DNA from: Xanthobacteraceae bacterium
GTDB lineage: Bacteria > Pseudomonadota > Alphaproteobacteria > Rhizobiales > Xanthobacteraceae
Direction of reading: 5' to 3'
Length of the DNA: 60,816 nucleotides
Assembly (NCBI GenBank): GCA_030037895.1
Contig: JASHPW010000020.1
Span: 1 to 60,816 of the forward strand
The translations under genes and the position numbers were made by a program. The notes under the pieces were generated by a model that worked only from the letters and a program-made list of their open reading frames with translations, was not told where the DNA came from and did not search any database. Positions 18,912-28,316 of the stretch are shown here, piece after piece; the first letter of the stretch is position 1, and every line of letters starts with the position of its first letter.

Positions 18912-21329
18912 TCACGCTCGCAGCACGCCGCCGGTGCGCTTGCCAACCTCGGCGACGATTTTCGCCGCCAGCGTCTCGATCTCCGCCTCGGTCATGGTCT
19001 TGTCGCGCGGCTGGATGGTGACCGCGATCGCGATCGACTTTTTTCCCGCCGCGATGCCGGCGCCTTCGTAAACGTCGAACACGCCGACGTCGCTGATCAG
19101 CTTGCGGTCGGCCGACATCGCGGCGCGCACGATGTCGGCCCCCTTCACATTGCGCTCGACCACGAAAGCGAAGTCGCGCTCGACCGGCTGCAACGGCGAA
19201 AGCTCAAGGGCAGGCTTGGCGCGCGTCGCCTTCGTTCTGGGCGCGGGAATTCGCTCCAGGATCACTTCGAAGGCGACGAGCGGGCCTTGCGCCTCCAGCG
19301 CCTCGAGCGTGCTCGGATGCAGTTCGCCGAAATAGCCGAGCACGTTCTGCGGACCGATTTGGATCGTTCCCGAACGGCCGGGGTGGAACCACGCGGGCGC
19401 ATGCGCCGCGATCTGCAGCGCCGACGCCGGCGCGCCGACCGCCGCCAGCACGGCGAGTGCGTCGGCCTTGGCGTCGAAGGCATCGACCGCGCCGTCGCGT
19501 TTGCTCCAATGACGGCCGATGCCGGAGGGCTTGGCGAGCGCGCGGCGGATCGCGGCGGCGGCCGTCAATTGATCCTGCGGCGCCTCGCCGCGAAACACCT
19601 GCCCCACTTCGAACAGGCCGACATCGGCAAAGCCGCGGTCCGCGTTGCGTTGCGCGGCGGCGACGAGACCGGGAATGAGGCTCGGACGCATGTCCGAGAG
19701 ATCGGCCGCGATCGGATTGGCAAGCGCGAGTTCCGGCTGGCCGCCGCCGAACAGTTCGGCCCGCCGCTTGGCGATGAAGGACCAGGTGACCGCCTCGATG
19801 AGGTTGCGCGCGGCGAGCGCCCGCTTGGCCTTGCGCGTGCGCGACTGGATCGCGGTGAGCACCGGCTTGCGCGGCGCCGCGCCGCGGTCGAACGCCGTTG
19901 CCGGCACGCGCTCGACGCCGAGGATGCGCACCACTTCCTCGACGATATCGGCCGTGCCTTGCACGTCGGGCCGCCACGACGGCACCGCGACTTTCACCCG
20001 CTCGCCCTGCCCGGCGACGAAGAAGCCGAGACGGTTGAGTACGCCGCGCATCTCCGGCAGCGGCACCGCGAGACCAGCAAGCCGTTTGAGCTCGGACGGC
20101 GGAAAATCGATGATGCGCTCCGGCGCTTCAGGGTTGCCGGCCAAGCAAACCTGCGACGGCGCGCCGCCGCAAAGGTCAAGCACCATGCGCGTCGCCAGTT
20201 CGAGCCCCGGCAGCGTGAAGGCCGGATCGACGCCGCGCTCGAAGCGGTAGCGGGCGTCGGAATTGATGCCGAGCTTGCGGCCGGTCTGCGCGATGTTGAC
20301 CGCATTCCATAGCGCCGATTCGATGAGCACGTCCGTCGTCGCCGCCGAGCAACCGGTCTTCTCGCCGCCGATGACGCCGGAGAGCGATTCCACGCCGTTA
20401 TCGTCGGCGATGACGCACATCGTCTCGTCGAGCGCGTAGGTGCGGCCGTCGAGCGCGGCGAGCGTCTCGCCCGGCCGGGCGCGCCGCACGACAAGATTGC
20501 CGCGCACCTTGGCGGCGTCGAACACGTGCAGCGGCCGGCCGCGGTCGTAGGTGATGAAGTTGGTAACGTCGACGAGCGCGTTGATCGGGCGCAGCCCGAT
20601 CGCGACAAGCCGCCTTTGCAGCCAATCCGGGGACGGCCCGTTGTTCACGCCGCGGATGAGCCGCAGCGCGAAGGCGGGACACAGCGACGGCGCGGCGCCG
20701 AAATCGAGCGCCACATTCACCGGGCAGGGGAATTCACCTTTGACCGCCTTGATGCCCGCGTCCTTGAACTGTCCCATATCGGCGGCGGCGAGATCGCGGG
20801 CAATGCCGTGCACGCCGGTGCAATCGGGCCGGTTCGGAGTCAGATTGATCTCGATCACCGGGTCGTCGAGGCCGGCCCATTGCGCATAGCCCGTCCCGAC
20901 CGGCGCATCGTCGGGCAATTCGATGATGCCCTCGTGATCGTCGGAGAGCTGCAGCTCGAATTCGGAGACCAGCATGCCGCGGCTCTCGACGCCGCGGATG
21001 GTGCCGACGGCGAGCGTCACGGCCTTGCCGGGGATGAAGGCGCCGGGCGGCACGAACACGCCCTTCATGCCGGCGCGCGCATTCGGCGCGCCGCACACCA
21101 CCTGGACCGGCTTGCCGTCGCCGGTATCGACCAGGCACACGCGCAGCCGATCGGCATTGGGATGCGGCTTCGCCTCGGTGACGCGCGCGATGACGAACGG
21201 GGCAAGCAGCTTGGCCCTATCCTCGATGCGTTCGACCTCGAGTCCGATCATGGTGAGCTTGTCGGCGATCTCGGCGAGCGTGCGGTCGGTGTCGAGGTGC
21301 TCCTTGAGCCAGGCGAGAGTGAACTTCAT
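18912..21329 (-). CDS. pheT: Phenylalanine-tRNA ligase beta subunit
   Basis: An 805-residue beta subunit of the heterotetrameric enzyme that charges tRNA-Phe. Domains in order: N-terminal Phe_S_1 segment, EMAP/tRNA-binding domain (about 40-150), B3/B4 editing domain (about 215-385), B5 domain (about 400-470), catalytic-like core, and the C-terminal ferredoxin-fold anticodon-binding domain (about 710-805, '[20 protein letters not shown]'). The ATG overlaps the stop of the upstream DUF559 gene by one base (TAATG), and GGAGG lies 10 bases upstream. In this operon it would normally follow pheS directly. Confidence 0.97.
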   Translation of the reverse strand: MKFTLAWLKEHLDTDRTLAEIADKLTMIGLEVERIEDRAKLLAPFVIARVTEAKPHPNADRLRVCLVDTGDGKPVQVVCGAPNARAGMKGVFVPPGAFIPGKAVTLAVGTIRGVESRGMLVSEFELQLSDDHEGIIELPDDAPVGTGYAQWAGLDDPVIEINLTPNRPDCTGVHGIARDLAAADMGQFKDAGIKAVKGEFPCPVNVALDFGAAPSLCPAFALRLIRGVNNGPSPDWLQRRLVAIGLRPINALVDVTNFITYDRGRPLHVFDAAKVRGNLVVRRARPGETLAALDGRTYALDETMCVIADDNGVESLSGVIGGEKTGCSAATTDVLIESALWNAVNIAQTGRKLGINSDARYRFERGVDPAFTLPGLELATRMVLDLCGGAPSQVCLAGNPEAPERIIDFPPSELKRLAGLAVPLPEMRGVLNRLGFFVAGQGERVKVAVPSWRPDVQGTADIVEEVVRILGVERVPATAFDRGAAPRKPVLTAIQSRTRKAKRALAARNLIEAVTWSFIAKRRAELFGGGQPELALANPIAADLSDMRPSLIPGLVAAAQRNADRGFADVGLFEVGQVFRGEAPQDQLTAAAAIRRALAKPSGIGRHWSKRDGAVDAFDAKADALAVLAAVGAPASALQIAAHAPAWFHPGRSGTIQIGPQNVLGYFGELHPSTLEALEAQGPLVAFEVILERIPAPRTKATRAKPALELSPLQPVERDFAFVVERNVKGADIVRAAMSADRKLISDVGVFDVYEGAGIAAGKKSIAIAVTIQPRDKTMTEAEIETLAAKIVAEVGKRTGGVLRA

Positions 21330-21790
21330 TATTCCCGGCCTCCGCGTACCAAAGAGCGCGTGGCCGCTTGCGCATGCGTGCTCCCTCCCCCCTTGTGGAG
21401 GAGGGCCAGGGAGGGGGGTAACGTTTGCGAACGAGCGGAGGCGGTCTTGCGAATGACTTCAATCACGCCGGTCAGGTTTTTCAGAACCTGCTCGTTGGTA
21501 AAACGAAGGACAACATAACCCTGCGATCCGAACCATTGGTCGCGTTTTCGATCGTTGCGAAGCCGCGAATGAAAATCGTGGCTTGCCCCGTCGACTTCCA
21601 CGACGATCCGCGCCGAGTGGCAAACAAAGTCAGCAATGAATTGTCGCATTGGCGCTTGGCGGCGAAAAGGCAGTCCATCAATGTGGTGCGCTTTCAGATA
21701 ACGCCACAGTAAAGTCTCGGCGCGCGTCATCGTCCGACGAAGCTGCCGGGCGCGGCTTCGCTGCTGCTCGCTGACCTTCGCGTGCGGCAC
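21329..21790 (-). CDS. DUF559 endonuclease-domain protein inserted between pheS and pheT
   Basis: A 153-residue protein whose first ~117 residues match the DUF559 family (PF04480), small PD-(D/E)xK-like nucleases related to Vsr. The catalytic-type motif is F-I-A-D-F-V-C followed by [10 protein letters not shown], with a conserved basic N-terminus ([20 protein letters not shown]). The start is GTG at 21790, directly beside an inverted GC-rich repeat whose purine-rich strand (GGGAGGGGGG) serves as the Shine-Dalgarno. The last ~36 residues are encoded by the opposite copy of that repeat and flanking bases, so they are probably not part of the fold. Its function here is unknown; see the finding on this locus. 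Confidence 0.85.
   Translation of the reverse strand: MPHAKVSEQQRSRARQLRRTMTRAETLLWRYLKAHHIDGLPFRRQAPMRQFIADFVCHSARIVVEVDGASHDFHSRLRNDRKRDQWFGSQGYVVLRFTNEQVLKNLTGVIEVIRKTASARSQTLPPSLALLHKGGGSTHAQAATRSLVRGGRE
21381..21418 (-). repeat. Left inverted GC-rich repeat flanking the DUF559 gene
   Basis: A 38-base repeat, itself imperfectly palindromic (CCCTCCCCCC-TTGTG-GAGGAGGG then CCAGGGAGGGGG). It is an inverted copy of 21796-21833 with about two mismatches over some 36 bases. It lies inside the 3' end of the DUF559 reading frame. Confidence 0.85.
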
Positions 21791-21795
21791 CTACA

Positions 21796-21833
21796 CCCCC
21801 CTCCCTGACCCTCCCCCACAAGGGGGGAGGGAA
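21796..21833 (+). repeat. Right inverted GC-rich repeat flanking the DUF559 gene
   Basis: The partner of 21381-21418 in opposite orientation, starting 6 bases from the DUF559 GTG start codon. Related but diverged copies occur at 39672-39713 and possibly 45662-45697. Confidence 0.85.
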
Positions 21834-21930
21834 CAGGCCGAGTGTCGTGTCTTGCTTCGCGGTCCGGCCTCCTCCTCACGGGGAAAGGTGAAGCGTTTGC
21901 ATCTCCGCTCATAAACCAAGTCTTTTGCGC

Positions 21931-23013
21931 TCATGAACTCAATCCCCCCGCCAAGGTGGGAAAATCAAGCGGACGGAAGCCGTAATGGGTAAGCCAGCGG
22001 ACGTCGGCCTCGAAGAAGGCGCGCAGGTCCGCCATGCCGTATTTGAGCATAGCGATGCGGTCGATGCCCATGCCCCAGGCAAAGCCCTGGAAGTCGTCGG
22101 GATCGAGCCCGCAATTTCGCAGCACGTTCGGATGCACCATGCCGCAGCCGAGGATCTCCAGCCAGTCGTCGCCCTCGCCGAAGCGGATCTCGTCCTTCTC
22201 GCGCCGGCACTGGATGTCGACTTCGAGCGAGGGCTCGGTGAACGGGAAGAAGGAAGGGCGAAAGCGCATCTTGACCCGATCGACCTCGAAGAAGGCCTTG
22301 CAGAATTCCTCCAGGATCCACTTCAGATGGCCGAGATGCGAGCTGCGGTCGATGACCAGGCCCTCGACCTGATGGAACATCGGCGTATGCGTCTGGTCCG
22401 AGTCGCTGCGATAGGTGCGGCCGGGAATGATGACGCGGATCGGCGGCTTTTGCGCGAGCATCGTGCGCACCTGCACCGGCGAGGTGTGCGTGCGCAGAAG
22501 GAGCCGCGAGCCGTCCGGCTTCGGATTGAAGAAGAACGTGTCCTGCATGTCGCGCGCCGGATGGTCCTGCGGAAAATTGAGCTTGGTGAAGTTGTAATCG
22601 TCGGTCTCGATGTCCGGCCCTTCGGCGACTGCAAAGCCCATATCGGCGAAGATTGCGGTCAGCTCGTCGGTCACCTGGGTGATCGGGTGCACGCGGCCAA
22701 CCTCGGCCGGCGTCTCGCGCACCGGCAGCGTGACATCAAGGCTCTCGGTGTCGAGCCGCGCCTTGAGCGCTGCGCCCTTGAGCGCTTCGCGGCGCGCGGC
22801 GAGCGCCGCATTAACGCGCTCCTTGAGCCCGTTGATCAGCGATCCCCGACTTTTGCGTTCTTCCGGCGGCAGGGTGCCCAGCGTCTTCAATAAAGCCGTG
22901 ATCGCGCCATTCTTGCCGAGCGCGGCCACGCGCGCCGCTTCGAGCGCGGCCTCGTCGCTCGCGGCGGCGACGTCGGCGAGAATTCGTTGCTCGATCTGCG
23001 CGATATCGGTCAT
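21931..23013 (-). CDS. pheS: Phenylalanine-tRNA ligase alpha subunit
   Basis: A 360-residue catalytic subunit. It has the N-terminal coiled-coil tRNA-binding arm (about residues 1-90) and then the class II core: motif 2 region '[16 protein letters not shown]', the TYRSD segment and motif 3 '[13 protein letters not shown]'. The length and order are standard. The region between its stop and the DUF559 gene (21834-21930) contains nothing recognisable beyond the repeat. Confidence 0.97.
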   Translation of the reverse strand: MTDIAQIEQRILADVAAASDEAALEAARVAALGKNGAITALLKTLGTLPPEERKSRGSLINGLKERVNAALAARREALKGAALKARLDTESLDVTLPVRETPAEVGRVHPITQVTDELTAIFADMGFAVAEGPDIETDDYNFTKLNFPQDHPARDMQDTFFFNPKPDGSRLLLRTHTSPVQVRTMLAQKPPIRVIIPGRTYRSDSDQTHTPMFHQVEGLVIDRSSHLGHLKWILEEFCKAFFEVDRVKMRFRPSFFPFTEPSLEVDIQCRREKDEIRFGEGDDWLEILGCGMVHPNVLRNCGLDPDDFQGFAWGMGIDRIAMLKYGMADLRAFFEADVRWLTHYGFRPLDFPTLAGGLSS

Positions 23014-23024
23014 GGTGTCGGCGA

Positions 23025-23052
23025 ACGGACGACGACTCCGCCTGTCGTCCGT
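23025..23052. repeat. Hairpin between rplT and pheS
   Basis: A perfect 9-base inverted repeat, ACGGACGAC (23025-23033) and GTCGTCCGT (23044-23052) with a 10-base loop, in the 52-base gap between rplT and pheS. There is no T tract on either side, so it may be a dispersed palindrome or an RNA-processing or attenuation hairpin rather than a simple terminator. A similar GGACGAC-containing element lies between phaA and phaB. Confidence 0.55.
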
Positions 23053-23065
23053 CCCCCCTCCTCCG

Positions 23066-23422
23066 TCAAGCCAGCGCCGACTTGGCCTGGCCGACGATCG
23101 CCGCGAAGGCCGCGGGCTCGCGGATGGCGAGGTCGGAAAGCACCTTGCGGTCGACCACGATGCCGGCCTTGCTCAAGCCGGCGATGAAGCGGCTGTAGTT
23201 GAGGCCGAACGGTCGCACCGCCGCGTTGAGGCGTTGGATCCACAAAGCGCGGAACGTGCGCTTCCTTCGCTTGCGGTCGCGGTAGGCGTATTGGTTGGCT
23301 TTCTCCACCGCCTGCTTGGCGATCCGGATTGTGTTCTTACGCCGTCCGTAATAGCCCTTGGCGGCCTTGAGCACCTTCTTATGCTTGGCATGGGCGGTGA
23401 CGCCGCGTTTGACGCGTGCCAT
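23066..23422 (-). CDS. rplT: 50S ribosomal protein L20
   Basis: A 118-residue, strongly basic L20. It has the standard start [20 protein letters not shown], the G-Y-Y-G-R-R-K-N-T motif, and the C-terminal globular part '[19 protein letters not shown]'. L20 is needed early in large-subunit assembly and, in E. coli, represses its own operon by binding mRNA. It follows rpmI by 63 bases. Confidence 0.97.
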   Translation of the reverse strand: MARVKRGVTAHAKHKKVLKAAKGYYGRRKNTIRIAKQAVEKANQYAYRDRKRRKRTFRALWIQRLNAAVRPFGLNYSRFIAGLSKAGIVVDRKVLSDLAIREPAAFAAIVGQAKSALA

Positions 23423-23485
23423 GACTGATCTCCTCTGCAGAACGGGACGAACGGATTCGGCCAGCTCATACGGCCGGCCAAGCGG

Positions 23486-23686
23486 TCAACCGTTCGGCAA
23501 GAAATATTTCTTGACGTTGTCGCCGTCGGTCTTGAACAGCACGGCGGTGCCGCGCAATTGGCGGATCTGCTTCTTCGTGCGCTTGATCATGCCGTGTCGC
23601 TTGCGCGACTGCTGGTAGAGGACTTTGCCCCCGGCGGTCACCTTGAAGCGCTTCTTGGCGCCCGACTTGGTCTTGATCTTGGGCAT
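23486..23686 (-). CDS. rpmI: 50S ribosomal protein L35
   Basis: A 66-residue L35 starting [14 protein letters not shown] and containing the conserved K-R-H-G-M-I-K-R segment. The ATG at 23686 has AAGGAG a few bases upstream; a longer open frame to 23887 is not used. It is co-oriented with infC upstream and rplT downstream. Confidence 0.96.
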   Translation of the reverse strand: MPKIKTKSGAKKRFKVTAGGKVLYQQSRKRHGMIKRTKKQIRQLRGTAVLFKTDGDNVKKYFLPNG

Positions 23687-23906
23687 TTGGCTCTCCTTGA
23701 TGGCGGCGCGCCTGGGCTGCGGCCCGAGCGCCGAACGATCCGACGATCGCGTGCTGATGAGCACTTCGCCGCCGCCACGGCAGCCCGTGTCAGCCGGGCG
23801 GCGGGAGGGCGCGGTTATGGCAGAGCGGGCGGCGAATGGCAAATTCCGCCGGCGGCACACGACGCCGCCGTCGCGCGCTTTCATCAAATCGGACTTTCCG
23901 GACGTT

Positions 23907-24200
23907 TTATGGAAGCTCGGAAATCAATTTGGCCATTTCCGACTCGGTCCACGCCTGCACGGTTCGCGTGCGCACGTTGCCCTGCGCGCCAGTCACTATG
24001 GCAAACTTGGCGACGCTGTCGGCGTTGGGCGCCTCGGCGATGGCCAGAAGGTCGAATTCCCCCGAGGTCAGGAATATCTGCTTGAACTCGATGCCGAACT
24101 TCTTTGCCGCCGCGCGCGCCGCTTGCGTGCGCTTGGGCGAATCCTTGACCGAGCGGATTCCCTGGTCGGTCCAGTTCAGCATTGTGATGAACGTCGGCAT
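23907..24200 (-). CDS. GYD domain-containing protein
   Basis: A 97-residue protein of the GYD family (PF08734), a ferredoxin-like fold common in alphaproteobacteria. It begins [14 protein letters not shown], with the conserved '[14 protein letters not shown]' segment mid-protein. AGGAGA precedes the ATG at 24200. It lies in the same orientation between infC and rpmI, separated from infC by 80 bases and from rpmI by 220 bases. No function is established for the family; co-transcription with infC is possible from the layout only. Confidence 0.85.
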   Translation of the reverse strand: MPTFITMLNWTDQGIRSVKDSPKRTQAARAAAKKFGIEFKQIFLTSGEFDLLAIAEAPNADSVAKFAIVTGAQGNVRTRTVQAWTESEMAKLISELP

Positions 24201-24280
24201 GATCGTCTCCTCTTCTTGAACGAATCCCACGCCATGCCGGCATCATTGCCGATATCGCCGCATTCGCCAACCGGCGGGAA

Positions 24281-24820
24281 TCATCGCGGCGCCAGCACCA
24301 TCACCACTTGGCGGCCTTCGAAGCGCGGCTCCTGCTCGATCTTTGCGATCTTCGCCGTGTCGCCCTTGACGCGGTCGAGCAGCTTATAGCCCAGCTCCTG
24401 GTGCGCCATTTCGCGGCCGCGAAAGCGCAACGTCACCTTGACCTTGTCGCCGTCCTGAAAAAAACGCTGGATCGAGCGCATCTTCACGTCGTAATCATGG
24501 TCGTCGATCATCGGCCGCAGCTTGATCTCCTTGATCTCGACGATTTTCTGCTTCTTGCGCGCCTCGGCGGCTTTCTTCTGCGACTGATATTTGTACTTGC
24601 CGTAGTCGAGAATCTTGCAGACCGGCGGCGCTGAATTCGGCGCGATCTCCACCAGATCGAGCCCGGCCTCCTGCGCCATGGCCAGGGCGGCGCCAATCTC
24701 CGTGACGCCCTTGTTGGCGCCATCCTTGTCAATGAGCTGGACCTCGCGGACGCGGATCTCCTCGTTGATGCGCGGACCCTCTTTGACGGCGGGTTGCGCG
24801 GTTCTGATCGGACGACGAAT
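24281..24820 (-). CDS. infC: Translation initiation factor IF-3, AUU start codon
   Basis: A 179-residue IF-3. Reading back past the first in-frame ATG (24679) recovers the missing conserved N-terminus (I-R-R-P-I-R..., then [18 protein letters not shown]), which begins at ATT, 24820-24818. A purine-rich AGGAGAGAAGG lies just upstream. An AUU start is the known hallmark of infC: IF-3 discriminates against non-standard starts and so represses its own translation. The N-domain, the Lys-rich linker (about 75-95) and the C-domain with '[14 protein letters not shown]' are all intact. Confidence 0.94.
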   Translation of the reverse strand: MRRPIRTAQPAVKEGPRINEEIRVREVQLIDKDGANKGVTEIGAALAMAQEAGLDLVEIAPNSAPPVCKILDYGKYKYQSQKKAAEARKKQKIVEIKEIKLRPMIDDHDYDVKMRSIQRFFQDGDKVKVTLRFRGREMAHQELGYKLLDRVKGDTAKIAKIEQEPRFEGRQVVMVLAPR

Positions 24821-25041
24821 GGTCCTTCTCTCCTGTGCCGTTGCGACGAGCCGTTCGCCTCCGCGCGAACCACGCCGGACAAATCCGCGGTGCCGATCGG
24901 TGAATCGAGAAGATCGGGAGTTTTCGGGTTGAAGTCAACGTCGAAGCGGCGGACTCACTTGCGCACGGACGCTATTGCGGCGAAATATGCCCCGGCGATC
25001 CTTTAATCCCGTCTCCCCGCGCCGCCGCCGCAACCCACCGC

Positions 25042-25821
25042 ATGAACGATAACGGGCTGAAATTCCTGGAAATTGCAGCGGACGGCGAGCGGCGCGTCCT
25101 CGCGGTGCGCGCGCGCCCCGGCGCGGCGCCCGGCCTGTTCTTTCTGCCCGGCTACAAGTCCGACATGAAAGGCACCAAAGCGGCGGCGCTGGCGCATTGG
25201 GCCGAACGGACGGGACGCGCGTGCGTGCGCTTCGACTATTCCGGCCACGGCGAATCCGGCGGCACGTTCACCGACGGCACGATCGGCCGATGGCTCGCCG
25301 ACGGCCTCGCCGTTTTCGACGCCTGCTGCCGCGGTCCGCAGATCGTGGTCGGCTCCTCGATGGGCGGCTGGCTCGCCTTGCTCATGGTTCGCGCCTTGCG
25401 CGCGCGCGGACCGACCTCGCCGGCTTCGGCCGCCGGCCTGGTGCTGGTCGCGCCCGCGGTCGACTTCACCGAGGAGCTGATGTGGAAGCGATTCAGCCCG
25501 GCGATCAAACGCGAACTTGAGGAGAAGGGTGTCTGGTTGCGGCCGTCGGACTATTCGTCGGAGCCTTATCCGATCACGCGGCGACTGATCGAGGAGGGGC
25601 GAAAGCACCTCCTCCTCGGCGGCATGATCGAGACCGGATGTCCGGTGCGCGTCCTGCAAGGCGTTGCGGATGCCGATGTGCCATGGCGCCACACCGTGGA
25701 ACTGGTCTCGCGGCTGGCCAGCGACGACGTGGTTCTCACCCTGGTCAAGGACGGCGATCACCGCCTGTCGCGGCCCGAGGATATCGAGCGGCTCGCCGCC
25801 GCCGTGGCTGAATTTCAGTAG
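25042..25821 (+). CDS. Alpha/beta hydrolase (serine esterase type)
   Basis: A 259-residue hydrolase. The nucleophile elbow is G-S-S-M-G-G at about residue 112, preceded by the strand VRFDYSGHGESGG; the likely acid is in VLQGVADADVPW and the histidine in VKDGDHRLSR. It resembles the bacterial homologues of ABHD10-type thioesterases. It diverges from infC across 221 bases. The substrate is unknown, and no strong Shine-Dalgarno is visible before the ATG. Confidence 0.85.
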   Translation: MNDNGLKFLEIAADGERRVLAVRARPGAAPGLFFLPGYKSDMKGTKAAALAHWAERTGRACVRFDYSGHGESGGTFTDGTIGRWLADGLAVFDACCRGPQIVVGSSMGGWLALLMVRALRARGPTSPASAAGLVLVAPAVDFTEELMWKRFSPAIKRELEEKGVWLRPSDYSSEPYPITRRLIEEGRKHLLLGGMIETGCPVRVLQGVADADVPWRHTVELVSRLASDDVVLTLVKDGDHRLSRPEDIERLAAAVAEFQ

Positions 25822-25844
25822 GCCGCGGTTAACGTCGTTCGCGA

Positions 25845-26246
25845 TCAGGCTTTGTCTGCGCCGTCGATGCTCAGGGCGCCGGCGCCATAAGCCACCACGT
25901 ACAGGAAGCCTCCCGCCATCACCAGGTTCTTGTACAAATTGCTCAGGTTATCGGCGCCTCCCGCCGGCAAATGAAAGCCAAAGCCCGTGAACAGACACCA
26001 GAGGGCCAGCACAGCCGCGGCCCATCGGGCCTTGAAACCGAAGAGAATAGCCAAGGCGCCGAGATTTTCGATGACAATGGCGACCCAAGCCGCCACGGCG
26101 GGAAGTGGCGCGTGCCATACGCTGCCCAAATACTGCGCCGTCCCGCCCGGGCCGAACACGAACAGCTTGGTGCAGCCGAACAACAGGAAGCCGGCGGCCA
26201 ATAGAATGCGTGCGATGAGAGACCAAATGTCTTGATGTTTCTTCAC
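25845..26246 (-). CDS. DoxX family membrane protein
   Basis: A 133-residue protein with four hydrophobic helices, matching the DoxX/TQO-small-subunit family (PF07681): 'RILLAAGFLLFGCTKLF' at the start and 'ENLGALAILFGFKARWAAAVL' in the middle. The GTG at 26246 has a GGGGGA element upstream and gives the usual short cytoplasmic start; the frame is open to another GTG at 26306 with no ribosome-binding site. DoxX relatives take part in redox or membrane-stress functions, but the role here is not known. Confidence 0.8.
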   Translation of the reverse strand: MKKHQDIWSLIARILLAAGFLLFGCTKLFVFGPGGTAQYLGSVWHAPLPAVAAWVAIVIENLGALAILFGFKARWAAAVLALWCLFTGFGFHLPAGGADNLSNLYKNLVMAGGFLYVVAYGAGALSIDGADKA

Positions 26247-26345
26247 GATACGTTTCCCCCAGGTTTTCTGTTCAGCGCTCTCTGCCGCCGACCCGGAGAG
26301 ACTCACATCCGGTCTGGCGGCTGACGATCATTAAATAGCGGCGGC

Positions 26346-27131
26346 TCACGACAAGAACCGCTGCACCGCGTCCACCGCCTCGCGTTTCTCGTCGAGCACG
26401 AGGTGGCCGGCGCCCTTGAAAGTCTGAAGTTGCGCCTTGGGAATGTGGCGGCGCCAGAGTTCGGCATTCTGCACCGGGAGGAGCCTATCCTCTTCGCCCC
26501 AGACCAGCATGGTCGGCATGGTCAGCCGGTGCAGATAACGCGGCAGTTTCGTGTCGTAGGGATGCTCCCATAGGAGCCGTGCCAGCGTTGCGCCTTCGCG
26601 ATAGCGCTCGCCCATGAAGTCGAGATCTTTGGGATTGTCCGGCAAATACGGCTTGATGACATCGAAATTCGAAACTAGCAGCGACGGAATCTGCTCGGGC
26701 GGAAGACTGAAAAAGTCGCCCTTGGGTCGCTCCTTGCCGCGCAAGCCGGCGGATCCGACCAATACGAGGCGCTCCACGCGGTGCCCATGCTCGACAGCGA
26801 AGTTGGCAGCGAGCCAACCGCCGAGCGAGAACCCGACGAGATGGAACTTGTCGAGCCGCAATGCGTCGAACAGGTCGAGATAATGCATGACATAGTCGTG
26901 GATGTCGGTCATCGCCGGATCGTCGCCGGACTCGCCGATGCCCGGATGCATGGGCACGATGACGCGGAAACGCTCCGTCCACGGCAGCGCGAACTTGAGC
27001 CCGTGCCAGATTCCGGCGCCGTGAAAGAAGACGAGAGGCTGTCCGCGGCCGGCCGTGAGCACGACCGTCTTCACGCCGTTGACGGTATGAGTTTCGCGTT
27101 CGAAGTGCGCGAAGGGTTCGACCGCTGCCAT
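26346..27131 (-). CDS. Alpha/beta hydrolase, co-operonic with LLM oxidoreductase
   Basis: A 261-residue hydrolase with a clear catalytic triad: oxyanion region H-G-A-G-I-W, nucleophile serine in G-F-S-L-G-G (about residue 102), acid in WGEEDRLLP, and histidine in GAGHLVLDE. It lies 15 bases downstream of the luciferase-like monooxygenase gene on the same strand, so the two are probably one transcript. A hydrolase paired with a flavin monooxygenase fits ring or ester cleavage of an oxidised product, but the substrate is inferred from context only. Confidence 0.87.
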   Translation of the reverse strand: MAAVEPFAHFERETHTVNGVKTVVLTAGRGQPLVFFHGAGIWHGLKFALPWTERFRVIVPMHPGIGESGDDPAMTDIHDYVMHYLDLFDALRLDKFHLVGFSLGGWLAANFAVEHGHRVERLVLVGSAGLRGKERPKGDFFSLPPEQIPSLLVSNFDVIKPYLPDNPKDLDFMGERYREGATLARLLWEHPYDTKLPRYLHRLTMPTMLVWGEEDRLLPVQNAELWRRHIPKAQLQTFKGAGHLVLDEKREAVDAVQRFLS

Positions 27132-27146
27132 GCGCGTTCTCCCTCG

Positions 27147-28316
27147 CTACTCGGCCGCGGCGCGGCGTTCGAGGCCGGCGCCGCGGCGCAGGCGCGGCAT
27201 CACGTCCTCGGCGAAAAAGCTCAGGTTCTTCACCACCTTCCAATGCGGCATGTTGCCGATGGCGCCGAGGATGTTGAAATGATTGGTGCCCATCCGCTCG
27301 CCCCATTCCTCGATCCGTTCGACCACTTGCTCGGCTGTGCCGACGGCGACGAAGAACGCCTCATTGATGGCCTCGAAATTGAAGCCGCCGTGCAGCTTGT
27401 CGGCGAGCGCCGCGCGCTTCTTCAACTGGTCGACCGAGAGATAGCCGGGCGGCGCGAGGAACGTCGGCGTGGTGCGCAACGCGTCCTCGAAGAAGAAGCG
27501 GATATGCTCGATGGCCTCTTGCTCGGCTTTGTCCTGGGTCTCGGCGACATAGGTGATCACCTGCAGCGGCAACTGCTCCGGCCGGAGCTGGTGGCCGTGC
27601 TGGGCGGCGCTGCGGCGCAGTTGCTGATTGAGCTCGAGCGCCCGCGGCTTGGTGACGAACACGGATGCATAACCGAAACCGAGCTTGCCCGCGAGCTCGA
27701 CGGTCTCCGGACTGCCGGTGCCGACGATGTAGCAGGGCGGGTATGGCTTCTGATAAGGCCGCGGCCACGGATTGAGGTAGCGGTAGGTGTAGAAGTCGCC
27801 GTAATAGGTGGTCGGGCCGTCCTGCGTCCACGCCTGCAGGATGATGTCGATCGATTCCCGGAAGCGGTCACGCGCGGTCGCCGGACTGATCGGATTGGCC
27901 CAGTATTCCATGCCGGTGCCGAGCGGGAAGGCGACCTCCAGCCGGCCCTGCGAGAGCACGTCGAGCATGGCGTATTCTTCCGCCAGGCGGTTCGGATATT
28001 CGAGATTGGGCGGCGTGCCCCAGACGCAGATCTTGGCGTTCCTGGTTTGCGGGATGATCGCGGCGGCGATCAGGTTCGGCGCCGCCATCATGCTGTAGGC
28101 CGTATTGTGATGCTCGTTGACGACGACGGCGTCGAAGCCGAGCTTGTCCGCAAGCACAAGCTCGGCAAGGTAGCGCTGGTAAAGCTCACGCCCGCGTTCG
28201 GGATCGTAATACTTGTTGGGGAAGTCGACCCAGAGCGAATGGTGTTCCTTTTGGTTCGGCGGCAAGTGGATATAGGGCATGAAATGCATGAAGTCGAAAC
28301 GGATGTTGCCACTCAT
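27147..28316 (-). CDS. LLM class flavin-dependent oxidoreductase (luciferase-like monooxygenase)
   Basis: A 389-residue member of the bacterial luciferase-like family (PF00296), which uses FMNH2 supplied by a separate reductase. The TIM-barrel is recognisable in 'DKLGFDAVVVNEHHNTAYS', 'LSQGRLEVAFPLGTGMEYW' and 'YPPCYIVGTGSPETVELAG'. GAGGAGG lies 5 bases before the ATG. It heads an apparent two-gene unit with the alpha/beta hydrolase and diverges from the first HAAT transporter operon. The oxidised substrate is not deducible. Confidence 0.88.
   Translation of the reverse strand: MSGNIRFDFMHFMPYIHLPPNQKEHHSLWVDFPNKYYDPERGRELYQRYLAELVLADKLGFDAVVVNEHHNTAYSMMAAPNLIAAAIIPQTRNAKICVWGTPPNLEYPNRLAEEYAMLDVLSQGRLEVAFPLGTGMEYWANPISPATARDRFRESIDIILQAWTQDGPTTYYGDFYTYRYLNPWPRPYQKPYPPCYIVGTGSPETVELAGKLGFGYASVFVTKPRALELNQQLRRSAAQHGHQLRPEQLPLQVITYVAETQDKAEQEAIEHIRFFFEDALRTTPTFLAPPGYLSVDQLKKRAALADKLHGGFNFEAINEAFFVAVGTAEQVVERIEEWGERMGTNHFNILGAIGNMPHWKVVKNLSFFAEDVMPRLRRGAGLERRAAAE

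Noticed and set aside
21381..21833. CRISPR or direct-repeat array at the DUF559 locus
   Set aside because: There are only two repeat copies, in inverted orientation, with a gene between them; no spacer array exists here or elsewhere in the window.
24281..24679. infC starting at the in-frame ATG
   Set aside because: It would delete the conserved IF-3 N-terminal domain that is present in frame up to the ATT.
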